From positions 4,650,001 to 4,714,000 of the forward strand of contig JAUKPH010000018.1 of NCBI GenBank assembly GCA_030549335.1: a stretch of 64,000 nucleotides of DNA, written 5' to 3'. Below are positions 51,812 to 63,000 of this stretch, piece after piece. A program made the position numbers and the translations under genes. The notes below the pieces were generated by a model that saw nothing but the letters and a program-made list of their open reading frames with translations, was not told where the DNA came from and ran no database searches. Each line of letters begins with the position of its first letter. Position 1 is the first letter of the stretch. Origin of the DNA: Pontederia crassipes. Taxonomy: Eukaryota; Streptophyta; Magnoliopsida; Commelinales; Pontederiaceae.

Positions 51812-52688
51812 AACGGGATCCTAATTTATACGTACGGATGTGCGTAGTGTGAGTTAATTAGTCTTGGTAACAATTGAAAAATAAGTTCGCTAAAACGTAA
51901 CGCACTAATAATTTTAAAAAAAAATAGATGGATAATTTTTTTTCTTTCTTCAAATGATTTTTGGATGTTTTTTATTACTTTTTTTTGACAGAAAAATCAC
52001 CGTCACGATCACTTTCACCATCTTTAAGATCCGTTTGGCTAACCCTAAAAATAACTTAGTTTGAAAAAAAGATATAAGAAATATTAAATCTACCTATAAG
52101 TCAAATAAATAAACAAGGGAGGACTGTTTATTTTTTTAAAAAAAAATATATAAGTAAGTTAACTAATTTATTATTAATATAAATAATTTTATCTAAATGT
52201 GTAATGATTTATTTTTAAAATTAAATTTTAATCAATAAAATACTTATTAACATTTCAATTTAGCAATTATTCCCGTAAGCCAAGGGGACCATAAGTTGAT
52301 TATGTTATATTTTGAATTTCATATACAGAGTGCGACTTGAACCATTTAAATTAACGAATGGTAAAATTGTTTTCCCTGGACCCCGCCCTCTTAGCTGCCC
52401 AGTGACGAATGGCTGTCCTCCACGTGGGCCTTTCCTCTCTGCATCAACAACTAAACTTCTTCTGACCGCCGAAACAAAAAAAAAACAAAAAAAGATTTGG
52501 TTCACTACATGGAAAATTCACATTTAGTTACCTTGTCCAGAGGTCATCTCTCCACCAGTCCTTGCCAATGAGAGAGAGAGAGAGAGAGTGCTTGTTGGCA
52601 ATCAATCAGGGGCGACCGATGTTGAGGGTGAGGGCAATCATTGACGATCGATTGGGGGACGGCCGACGATTTAGGGGAGGACGCTCAT

Positions 52689-52689
<1 letters not shown>

Positions 52690-52722
<33 letters not shown>
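52690..52722. repeat. poly-G tract, 33 G
   Basis: Thirty-three consecutive G followed directly by GAGAGAGAGAG. Such a run could form G-quadruplexes, and it is also a typical site of assembly or sequencing length error. Confidence 0.92.
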
Positions 52723-52723
<1 letters not shown>

Positions 52724-53205
52724 GAGAGAGAGAGGAGGAAGAAGGCATGACTGCATCGAGAGAGAGACGAAAAAGAAAAAAAAACGGGTCGTCGAATGCC
52801 ATTTGATGGCCCATGTACTCTCCACGGGCTGCTTAGGCGCTAAGTAGTGCCTCTTTTCTCAAAATAAAAGTACAAATAGGAGGATGAAAATTGAGAGGAG
52901 AAAAAAAAAAAATGGAAGATTAGGATGGCTGAGGAAATAATCTGTAGATGCAGGAAACAAAATACAATAAGAGAAACCAGGAAAGAAATTTATAAAAAGA
53001 AAAGTAGAAGGAACATTACAATGGATTTAGATAATATATATAGTTTTTAAACTTAAATTAGAAATACTCATTTTTCAAATCATTTTTACTTTATCCCAAT
53101 ATTAACTTTCTTTTCTATTAAATTTAACATTTCATATTAAACTAGTTCTATTGTTTTTCACCTTTGTTACGATTTGACAAAAAAAAAGAATATTATTATA
53201 CCAAT

Positions 53206-53238
<33 letters not shown>

Positions 53239-54127
53239 AGAGAGAGTAAAAGAAAAACAATTCTAAAATAAAATAAGTAATAGTCATAGAAGCAAAAAAA
53301 AAAAAAAAAATGGGGAGAACGAAGGAGGTTTTTGAAATGCAATATTAGTATATTGTGATCCAACGATTATAAAAAGTATACATTTTTAAAATCAAGTTTA
53401 ATATTTTACTACATCAAGATACCATTACGTTTTTTTGGTTTAATTTTCTATTTTCTTATGTATGTTAGTAGTTACATTTCGTTAAAAAAATATTACAAGT
53501 AACAATATCTTAGTTTAAAATTGTAATTCAACCTAGCAATATCTTAGATCTAATTATAATTCAATTTAAACATATTGTTCGGCTCGATTATGAAATTATT
53601 GATTGCATTTTGTTTCAATCAACACCAAGAATCAATATGGCGCTGACCAAGTTGAAAATAAAATATCAAGAATCATATTTAGGATACTAATTATATTTTG
53701 ATTATCCGAGTCAACGACTTTTTTTTTTTAAAAAAAAATAACATTCTTGGAAGAGAGGAATGAAAACAAGGATAATTCAACGCATCGACCTCCACAAATG
53801 TTAGAGGTCATCCACCCATTTAAGCCACCTACAAACGTCCAGATAACTAAATTGACCCAAGAAAATAAATAATAATAATAATATCGGATTGGATATGTGC
53901 AATGCATATAATTTCAATTAAGTTTGTTTGGCACAATTAATAATTATAGGATTGTGTCCCGACTACTAGTCTCAGGTTAGATATTTGAAATCATCATTTT
54001 GCTAAGAGAATAATATTCTACTTTTTATCTTTAACTTCGAATTAGTCCGACGCTATAGCTTTGAATACTGGGTCTGAGTGGATATAAAAAAAAATAAGAT
54101 ATAATTCTATGCAGTCACCTACATAAC

Positions 54128-54716
54128 TTTTTATTTTAATTGGCTATTAAAAAAATGGAGAAGAAAAAAAATGGTGCAATTAGAAAAATAAAGTGGCCGG
54201 AAAAAGTTTCATCTCTCTGTGCACATTTTGTACGAATATTAATGTTAGAATTTCTGAGAAATTAAGAAATTATGCACAGAGAACAAATAAAAAATTTAAA
54301 GCGACTTAAAATTTTGTTAGATGAAAATTGAAGAAAATTATAATTTAAATAATTTTCTATTTGATCTTAAGGAGTTTATATAGACATTTCTTTATACGTC
54401 TGAATTTTAAATTAATATCTCAAAATTATGATATCTATTTTGTGATAAAAAATAAATTAATTTTGAATCACAAACATAATTTACTTATATTTTAATTCCG
54501 GAGCTTCACCCCGCGCCTCTCGACATGATAGGATACCCTGGATTTTTTTATTATTTCGAAGTGTCTCGAGAGCAGGTGAATTTATATAATTCAAAACATT
54601 ATTAATCATTTTAATTTTAATTGGCTATTAGAAAAATAAAGGAAGATAAGAAGAAATGGTACAATCTTGTGGCCGGAAAGAGTTTGATTTCTCGGTGCAC
54701 AATATGTACGAATATT
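54128..54716. repeat. direct duplication, about 110 bp, 0.48 kb apart
   Basis: Copies at about 54128-54245 and 54611-54716 share ATTTTAATTGGCTATTA, GTGGCCGGAAA-AGTTT, and GTGCACA--TGTACGAATATTA in the same order. Confidence 0.85.
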
Positions 54717-56176
54717 ATTAAAAATAATAATGGGAGCACACATTGGAGAGTAAGCTCAAAAGTGTCAAGTTTATCTAGAAAACCAACCAAAAAAAATGCC
54801 AACTTGCATGGACAAATTGCTAACGCTGTTTTTTTTATATGAGCAATGAGGCTCTCATGGCACCTGCAAGCAAGCTGCATATGCAACCTTTTTCTTTCCC
54901 TTTTGTCAACGGTTCATCTCCAATACTCCTCATATTCATATGTTCATATAAGTAATCTCGCAAATCACAACAATATCCAAAAAAAAAAAATTTCATCCTA
55001 ATAGCAAACTATGAAGTGCATTGTTGTTTGTTCTTTTTATCTACACATAGCATGGCAGAAATCTGTAAGAAAGATAAACAACTTTGATAGTGTTTAGAGT
55101 TAGGAGCATCTAATATATTGCATGAACTATAATAAGTAACTTATTGCACATGTTATTATTGAATAAAATCTCATTTATATGGCAAAATGATCGACCTACC
55201 ATTCTATGTAGATATTATTCTTTGAGACCGATTGGTTGATGAATAAACAACGAAATATCTAGTTATTTAAAAAATACAGCCAACCACTCCATGGAATAGG
55301 AATATATTGATCAAACATCTAAAATCGCAAAATCACCTATAAAATGACCAAATCATCATTTTTATTCTCTTAAGAAGAATATACATATTCTTCAAAATTA
55401 GAAGAATAACTATATTCTTCCATTTTTAACTTTTTAAATTATTATTTATTTTTTGTTTTAAAATATTTTATTTTTATATTAATATTTTTATATTATAATA
55501 TTAAATATAAACTATTTATAATAAAATATTTTATTTAAAAATATTATTTTTAAAAATTTTATTCTCTTCCATCCAAACAAACACAAACGAGAATAAAAAT
55601 ATTTTTACTTTTTAATAATACAATATCCTGCTACTTTATTCTTTAAAAAATATTCTTCGTCCAAATCGTCCCTTAGAAATGGTTATTATCGGGTAGGAAC
55701 GAAAAGGCCAATCAAATTAACAATTTCAGAAATTAAATCCCCTGAAAAAATTGTATATGCCAATGATTATATATAAGGTGAACAGCATAATTTATCAGGA
55801 AAAGAATTAATTACTACATAATATATATATATATATATATAAGTTGATCAGGATAACATGTTGTGTGCCATTCAATTTTATGCAGAAGTATCTGTTCAAC
55901 TTGGAGAAAATTATAATCTCTTCTCCAGCTGGATCTGGATGACAGGCCGCCCATACTGATACGAAAGAAACAGGTCAACTTCTAGGTCGACGTGCACGGA
56001 CAGGCGCAGCAGAGATTTCACAGGATCAAGCACACAAGTTACCTCATTGACTTGAGAAAGAAAGAAAGCAACGAGGCATCATATGAAGGAAACTCCAGGC
56101 CGCAGAATGACGAAACAGCTGGGCTAAGAGCTTTCCATTGCTGCACCTGCAGCTGAGAGAGGCACTGCAGCGCCAC

Positions 56177-58975
56177 ATGGCCGAGGCCGCCATCATCAGC
56201 TTGATTCAGAGCATCGCCTCGGCCTTGGCAGGGAGAGAAGCCGAGGGCCTTCCCTCCCTCGCCAGGCCGCTGGCGGGAGTCCACAGCAAGATGGCCGAGA
56301 TCAAGAGGGAGCTTGAGGTCATGAACCAGCTCATCAGGAACATAGAGCTGTACAGAGGCAGCAACAGGCAGGCCCTGGTCGCCTGGGCGAAGCAGGTGCA
56401 GGACGCCGCGTACGAGATGGAGGAGGTCGTGGACGAGTACACCCACGTGATGGGCGGACGAAGCGGAAGCAGCCGGCTCAGGTCTTACCTCCACGGCGTG
56501 GTCAGTGATCCCACGAGCGGCGCCCTGCGGTCCATAGCGAGGAAGCTGGAGAGGATAGAAGAGAACCTGGCGCGGTTGAACAGGAGCAGCGACTTGTACG
56601 CAGTCAGAGTCCTCGAGAGCGCCCCCGCGTCGTCGGAGGAGAGCGAGCTGAGCATGCGCGTGGCGGACTCGGCGCATCTCATCGAGGAGGACGAGCTCGT
56701 GGGGGTCGACGACCACCGGAGGTTCCTCACCGAGCGGCTGACACACGAGGATCCCAGACTCACCACGATATCCGTCCTGGGGATGGGAGGCGTCGGGAAG
56801 ACCACCCTCATCTCGAACGTCTACAAGAGCGAGCATGTCGCGAACCACTTCAGCCTTCGGGCGTGGGTCTCCGTGTCCCAGAACTACGACATCGACGACC
56901 TGCTCAGAAGGCTCATTGCAGAGCTCTGCAAGGAGAGGGAGGAGAGGATGACGCTCGACATGTACCTGATGAACCACAGAAGGATAGTGCAGACCCTCCG
57001 CTCGATTCTGAGCGCCAACAGGTACCTCGTCATCTTGGACGACGTCTGGAGCTCGAATCTTTTAGATGACATGAGCTCTGCATTCCTTGACGACGGATGT
57101 GGCAGCAGAATCGTCGTCACGACGCGGAACCAGGAAATGGCTTCGGCCTCCGCTTGCAGTCAGGTCATCAAGCTCGAGCCCCTGAAGGAGGCAGACGCAT
57201 GGGTCCTCTTCTGCAAGAACGCGTTCCCGAGGTTCAACGGCAACACTTGTCCCGTCGACCTGGAACACTGGGCCAGGAGAATAGTGGAGAAGTGCTACGG
57301 GCTTCCCATCGCCATTGTTAGCATAGCAAACCTTCTGCAGCAGAAGGCCAAAGTGGAGGCGGTCTGGAAGAGCGTCCACGACAGCATGTCCTGGTCCGGG
57401 AGCGGCCACACCGTGCTTGACAGAGTACCGAAGATCTTGAGCCTGAGTATAAAGGATCTGCCGTATTACCTCAGGAACTGCCTCTTCTACTGCAGCATAT
57501 TTCCGGAGGATTACCATATCAAGAGGAACAGGCTCATCAGGTTGTGGGTAGCGGAAGGATTCGTGAAGGAGAAGGGGGAGAGCACCATGGAGGTAGTGGC
57601 AGAAGACTACCTCAGACAGCTGATTGGTCGATGCTTGCTACAAGCCGTCAGCAGGAACGAGTCGGGAAGGGTGCGGCTTTGTCGTGTGCATGACATCGTC
57701 AGAGACATCATCGTGACCAGATCCAGGGAAGAGAATTTTGTGGAATTGTACGATGGCCGGGCGAATCTTGCGGACAGAGTCCGAAGGCTCTCGTTCACGG
57801 GGGACTGCAGGGGTGCAGAGGAGGCGTTGAGCCGTAGGATGTCACTACTCCGATCGGTCCACCTGTTTGCATCCGCTCCTGCATCCCTGCTTTCGGAGTG
57901 CAAGCTCTTGAGGATCTTGGACCTCTCCTTTGCTCAGGTGGAGAGCCTGCCGGACGAGGTGGCGAACCTGTTCAATCTACGTTACCTCAGCATACGTCAA
58001 ACAAGAGTGAGAAAGCTGCCGAAATCGCTGGGCAACCTTCGGAAACTCGAGACGCTCGACGCACTCAACACCTACGTCGACGAAGTGCCCGGCGGGATAA
58101 CGGAGCTGGTAAACCTTCGGCACCTATCCGTCGGGAGATTCCACAGTCAGACATCTCGGTACACGATTCTCCGATACGGCGTGAAGGTTCACAGCGGCGT
58201 GTGCCGTTTGAAGGGACTGCAGACGCTCAAGGCGGTGATTGCAGACGAGGCCTTGACGAAGCACCTGGGCAAGTTGCAGCAGATGAGAAGCCTGGACGTC
58301 CGAGGGGTTCACACTATCCACAGCATGGACGTCTTCGACTCCATTGGCAGGATGGAGCACCTCGCCCGGTTGGTGGTGATGGCCCGGTTCAAGGACGACG
58401 AACTGCTGGTGCAAAGCTCCTCCCGTCCGCCTCCGCGCCTCCGAAAGCTCAGTTTGTATGGCAAGCTGTCGAAGAGGTTCCAGCACCAGTGGTTCGGGGC
58501 ACTCCCCAACCTCACTCACCTGGTTCTGAAGATGTCCAGGCTCAGCGACGACGCGCTCTTCTCGCTCTTGGCCTTGCCCAATTTGGTCTCCCTCTTCCTT
58601 CTGCAAGCGTACGACGGAGCAACTCTGCACTTGGGCACAGGCTCCGGTCCCAAGCTCAGGTATCTGGTGCTGTGCGACATGGTTCATCTCAGCTGCATAA
58701 GAATAGACAGGGGGGCCTTGCGGAACCTGAGCGAGCTCACATTTGTCAGATGCCAGACGCTGATGGAAGTCCCAGAGGGGATTGAAAACCTCGTTTGCCT
58801 GCAGAAGTTGGAGTTCGAGGACATGCCGAAGGAGCTAATGGCGCACATCAGGGAGAGGATTGAAGTCAGATCCAAGCTCGAGCACATTCCAATCATCAAG
58901 AACTGGTTGCACAAGGACGGAGACTGGAATGATATTTCAGAGCTGGTAAGGCCAAGGAGCAGCCAGGTAGACTAG
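56177..58975 (+). CDS. CC-NB-ARC-LRR immune receptor, RPM1-like
   Basis: Intracellular plant immune receptor of the coiled-coil NLR class, which recognises pathogen effectors or modified host proteins. It has 932 aa in a single exon. Start chosen at MAEAAIISLIQSIASALA, the usual RPM1-type N-terminus; an in-frame upstream ATG at 56138 adds 13 unlikely residues. Domains: coiled-coil about 1-180 with an EDVID-like YEMEEVVDEY (about 78-87); P-loop GMGGVGKTT (about 202-210); RNBS-A FSLRAWVSVSQ; kinase-2 YLVILDDVW (about 284); RNBS-B GSRIVVTTRN (about 309); GLPIAI (about 375); RNBS-D CLFYCSIFPEDY (about 435); the MHD position reads VHD in RVHDIVRD (about 503); then leucine-rich repeats to the end (e.g. 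LRILDLSFAQVESLPDEV). All nucleotide-binding motifs are present and no stop interrupts. GC-rich in AT-rich surroundings. Confidence 0.97.
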   Translation: MAEAAIISLIQSIASALAGREAEGLPSLARPLAGVHSKMAEIKRELEVMNQLIRNIELYRGSNRQALVAWAKQVQDAAYEMEEVVDEYTHVMGGRSGSSRLRSYLHGVVSDPTSGALRSIARKLERIEENLARLNRSSDLYAVRVLESAPASSEESELSMRVADSAHLIEEDELVGVDDHRRFLTERLTHEDPRLTTISVLGMGGVGKTTLISNVYKSEHVANHFSLRAWVSVSQNYDIDDLLRRLIAELCKEREERMTLDMYLMNHRRIVQTLRSILSANRYLVILDDVWSSNLLDDMSSAFLDDGCGSRIVVTTRNQEMASASACSQVIKLEPLKEADAWVLFCKNAFPRFNGNTCPVDLEHWARRIVEKCYGLPIAIVSIANLLQQKAKVEAVWKSVHDSMSWSGSGHTVLDRVPKILSLSIKDLPYYLRNCLFYCSIFPEDYHIKRNRLIRLWVAEGFVKEKGESTMEVVAEDYLRQLIGRCLLQAVSRNESGRVRLCRVHDIVRDIIVTRSREENFVELYDGRANLADRVRRLSFTGDCRGAEEALSRRMSLLRSVHLFASAPASLLSECKLLRILDLSFAQVESLPDEVANLFNLRYLSIRQTRVRKLPKSLGNLRKLETLDALNTYVDEVPGGITELVNLRHLSVGRFHSQTSRYTILRYGVKVHSGVCRLKGLQTLKAVIADEALTKHLGKLQQMRSLDVRGVHTIHSMDVFDSIGRMEHLARLVVMARFKDDELLVQSSSRPPPRLRKLSLYGKLSKRFQHQWFGALPNLTHLVLKMSRLSDDALFSLLALPNLVSLFLLQAYDGATLHLGTGSGPKLRYLVLCDMVHLSCIRIDRGALRNLSELTFVRCQTLMEVPEGIENLVCLQKLEFEDMPKELMAHIRERIEVRSKLEHIPIIKNWLHKDGDWNDISELVRPRSSQVD

Positions 58976-59507
58976 AAAACTAATCATGTGTCATTTTTAC
59001 CAGTTATCAGGGCATCCGTGAGAGTGCCCCGAAGGAGCCAAGGGCAACAACAACGATGATTAATGAATGATTCAGACCAGAGTATTAGAGTCGAAGCATA
59101 TTTGAATCTATGGGCATACTCTTTGTTCATGTGTAAGTACTGTTCTTAGTTTCAGCTCCAACAAAGACATGCCCTTAACTTACCGAAAAAAAAAAAGACA
59201 TGCCCTTAAATATAAATTATTCAATACACTATGTTGAGGAATTCTAACATCTTCTATCTCTTCTTCCTTTTTTTCTGTTCTTTTGAGGCAATATTTCATC
59301 CCTTCCTGACAAGAAGATGAAAAGAAAAGAACCATTTATTATGCATAAATTACTGTGATGCCTGATTATTATTTGTTGCAAAAAAAAAAAGAAAAAAAGG
59401 AAAAGACAAGCCTTTGTTCTGTTTGCTCTTACTAACCTCTCAAATCTGCAAACATGAGGGGCAGCTAAATCAAGCCAAGGAAGGACTTGAGGGAGTAAAT
59501 GTCAATG
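58976..59507. other. NLR 3' flank
   Basis: Probable 3' UTR, then intergenic sequence. A short duplication AAAGACATGCCCTTAA occurs twice near 59164 and 59196, and the A-tracts resemble poly-A insertion scars. No gene seen. Confidence 0.5.
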
Positions 59508-59650
59508 ATAATAGGGCAGCTTGCGAAATTTGGTCGCACGAATCCTGGTGATAATTTTTGGATGGGCAGACCACCCTCGGATCTCATTCAATTTTTGTAC
59601 TCTAACTCCAAGAGTTAATTAGCATCAATAAAATTTCTCCCTTCAAAAAA
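59508..59650 (+). mobile_element. LINE 3' end, strongly 5'-truncated
   Basis: About 140 bp. The plus strand reads AKFGRTNPGDNFWMGRPPSD then LIQFLYSNSKS and stop, the usual end of a plant L1 RNase H domain. A short 3' UTR with AATAAAATTTCTCCCTTC and an A-run follow. A near-exact duplication AAATGTCAATG (59497-59507) and AAATGTCACTG (about 59649-59659) brackets it. Confidence 0.68.
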
Positions 59651-60082
59651 ATGTCACTGTGCTTGCTGTCGTTCATGGCCCTGCAGCTGCCTGAAAGAAG
59701 ACATCCAACGAATTTACAGGCTAGTCATGGATGCAAGGTTGTGTATTTATTTTATTTTATTTTTACGTAATCATAGATGTTAGAATTTGCTAGTTAGACA
59801 ACCTGAATATTAATGCAGCTACAGTGCCTCCTAATTCAATTGTTTTTTTTTTGCTAGGAATTAATCTTTTGTTCTTCTGTTCACAATACTCATATATTGA
59901 AATTGCTCATCTCATGGCTCATGCGTTTCGTGTCACCGCGATGGAGTTTTAAAATTCCTCCTTTTTGGCTGTTTGGAATCAGAAATACAGAAAAAATGCC
60001 CATAAACGGCACATGGACGGGCGAAAGAACTCGAATTAGAACGGGATATAAATTCGGAACAAAGGTGTAGCGTAATGGCAAA
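59651..60082. other. intergenic
   Basis: No gene supported. A short minus-strand frame at 59890-60081 has no recognisable domain. Confidence 0.4.
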
Positions 60083-63000
60083 TGTAACGCCCCTAAATCG
60101 ACTTTCGTCCTGTGGCAAAAATTAATATGAAGACGCTACAATATACTATGACTTTGACTATCTTGTTTATCATATCTCATCAAGATTCGAAACACGTCAG
60201 CGGAAGAAAGAATAATAAGGAAGTAAAGAAAAGAATAACTTTAATTGCGAAAGTCTAATAAGTGACTACATCATCTCTAAGAGATATCATAAGGTTTTAC
60301 ATCATGAATCTATAAATGCGGAAGGAAAAAAAATCTACTAAGGAATCTAATAAGCCATGTGATTCGTGCGTTTTCTTATTGCCAGAGCTTCGTCACCACA
60401 CACCTACTCAACACTATTACTGACCTGGTCCTGTGAAAATAGGACACAGGGGAGGAAGTCCTCCCGTAAACTTTACAGCCTAGTGGAGAACTACATGATA
60501 TACAATGCATAACATGAATAGAATAATCAACGATAAATTAAAATACTTATCTTGAATAAATGTGGAATATGAAAGCATCATATATAATCATAAGAGCTAT
60601 AAATCGATAACATAAAGCAATAGAATCAAATGATACTAGAAATCTTATAATCATGACATGAGAAGTACCGATAACTTGACTTGACATTCATGCTTGCTTA
60701 TCTTGTTCATACTTGTTAATCTTAGTTCATGTTTAGAAATCATGGTGACTTTAGGTGCCTTTAATTTTTGAGGTACGCCGAGCAAACGATACAACCTTGT
60801 GCGGGTCAGTGGATGATCAAATCATAACCAATGGAGCTACCCATATCTTGATGCACTTGACTTGGACTGGCAACCCATTGTTCATCTTCCATATGAACTT
60901 ATTAATCATTTTTAATAACTTGTGAATTTGTGTTTTATTCAATGAAGGCGATAAGATCAATAAGAAATAAATCATTAAAAGTATCAATCTTGAAATCAGG
61001 GATGGATATCTATGAGGGCAGAAATAGGATCAGTTCTATATGGGCAATAGTTAGATTGGGAAGAGGATGAATGAATAAATATAAATAAAAAGGCTATTGA
61101 AAATCGGTCGATCGATTCTGAAGAACGGTCGATCGGTTCTAGAGAACGGTTTACCGGTTGGCCTCAGGTCGGTTGACCGGTTTGTTAAGATCGGTCGACC
61201 GGTAGGTTGTCTCTGGACTAATAGGATCGGTCGATCCGTTCAATTGAACGGTCAACCGATGGGTAGGGATCGGTCGATATGTAAATCAAATCGTCAGAGA
61301 GATAGGTAAATCGGTCGACCGGTGTTTAACAATGCACCAGAATCGGTCGACCGGTAGGCATCCTGCAGAAACTCCAAATCACGAAAATTCCTTAAAACCC
61401 TAGTGCAATTTAAATCTAAAATAGTCCCTAGCTCCTAGTAATCAATCAAGCAAAAATAGAATAACATGAATCAAACATTAATTCAAACAATTAGAGAAAT
61501 CAAGAAATCAAACAAATCAAAATGATAAGTTGGAGCCTTATTCTTATTCCTTTCATTTTCATAGACGATTAGGGCATGGTTTAGAACAATTCAGAGGTCA
61601 TGCAATGTGATTTCAGTTCACCCACCTGGTTTCTACGTTGTACTTGCAGATACGTCCAGATCAGAGGCGCCGTTCTCTTCGCTGATCGTGTGCTCGTGGC
61701 TCCTCTACAATTCGTTTTCCTACAATTCGATTAGAGCACAAGGGGTCGTGAGAAGATGTCGAAACAGGGGAGAAACCTGAGGGCAACAATTATTCGGTCA
61801 GGACAGATTCGTAGGAGAAAGGAATAGATTTTCTCATCTTTACTAGGTGTGAATCCAACGTGTGCTGCTGTGCGTGCATAGAGCAGTGAGGCATGGAGGG
61901 CTATGAGGAGGGAAAGGGAGGAAGAGAGAGGAGGTGCTTTTTGTGTGGGGAAATAAGGGTGTCGTGCTTGGTGAGAAAGAGAGGGGTTTAGAGTTAGGTT
62001 AATTAAAGTTGTGGTTAATGGTTGTTATAGGCCCATTAGTTTATGTTCTTTTTTTTTAGTTGTCACATTATAACCTCCTTAGAAGAAAATTCGTCCTCGA
62101 ATTTTTCATGAGGTTGAGGACTTACTAAATAGATGCAAGAACTCTTGGCGCATTCCCAACTCGAGCTTCCATGTTACTTCTTCGTTGTGGTGGAACACGA
62201 TGCTACTTGTACCATAAGTACATGCTTATTCTTTCGACGTTGTACCTTACGTTCCATAATATGAATTGGACACTTGGCAAAAGTGAGGTTTGTGGCTAGG
62301 TCAGGCCTCTTAATCCGAATGATGTTAGTATTATCATACTTGTACTTCTTGAGTAGGAACACATGAAATACGTAATGCACTCCTCTGTAAGAGATGGGTA
62401 GTATCAACCTACATGCAACTTTCCCGACCAACTTTAATACTTAAATGGTTCATCACAGTGAGGACCAATTGCTCCTTGCTTTCTTATCTACATCGCCTCT
62501 TTCATATAGGAAACTTTCAACATAAATTAATCACCAGCATGAAAGTCCTAATCTCGTCTGCCCTTATCTGCATAATTTTTCTATCTATCTTTTGCAATCT
62601 GTACATCTTCTTTATCGTTTCAACATTCTTTGGGTACTCCACTACTTCTTTCACTTTCTCTATATTCATGATCTTTTTTTTCATCCACTTCACCCAATGA
62701 GTAAGTGAGCAACAGTGTCACCCGTACAATGTTTCAAGTGGTGTCTTGCTGGTGTTCGAATGATAACAATTATTACAAGAGAATTTGATCAAACATAACG
62801 GTTCATCTCTATTAACATGTATTTCTTATTCTACTATTCCACAAGTGTATAACATTATACTTACCAGAGCCCATAACCTCCTTAAAAGGAGTGTTAGTGA
62901 ACATTCTTATCAATATTTTCAATCATATTGGTAAATCTGAACTTAATGAGCAAGCACTACATCTACTCCTCTGAAATTGCATTCAATTATAATTTTCAAC

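Larger units (their letters stand above)
51812..56176. other. intergenic, AT-rich, repeat-bearing; upstream of the NLR gene
   Basis: No gene supported. It contains GA-tracts and the long G-tract near 52570-52740, a TA microsatellite (about 53206-53232), a direct duplication at 54128/54611, and another AT run at about 55819-55840. The last few hundred bases presumably hold the NLR promoter and 5' UTR. I see no certain TATA box. Confidence 0.5.

Noticed and set aside
56039-56977. long minus-strand open frame over the start of the NLR gene
   Set aside because: Antisense shadow of a GC-rich coding exon. The plus-strand frame carries all the NB-ARC motifs.
57898-58785. 295-residue plus-strand frame inside the NLR
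   Set aside because: Out-of-frame shadow of the LRR region, low complexity and without domains.
59890-60081. small minus-strand frame just left of the gypsy LTR
   Set aside because: No recognisable domain, start context or neighbouring exon.
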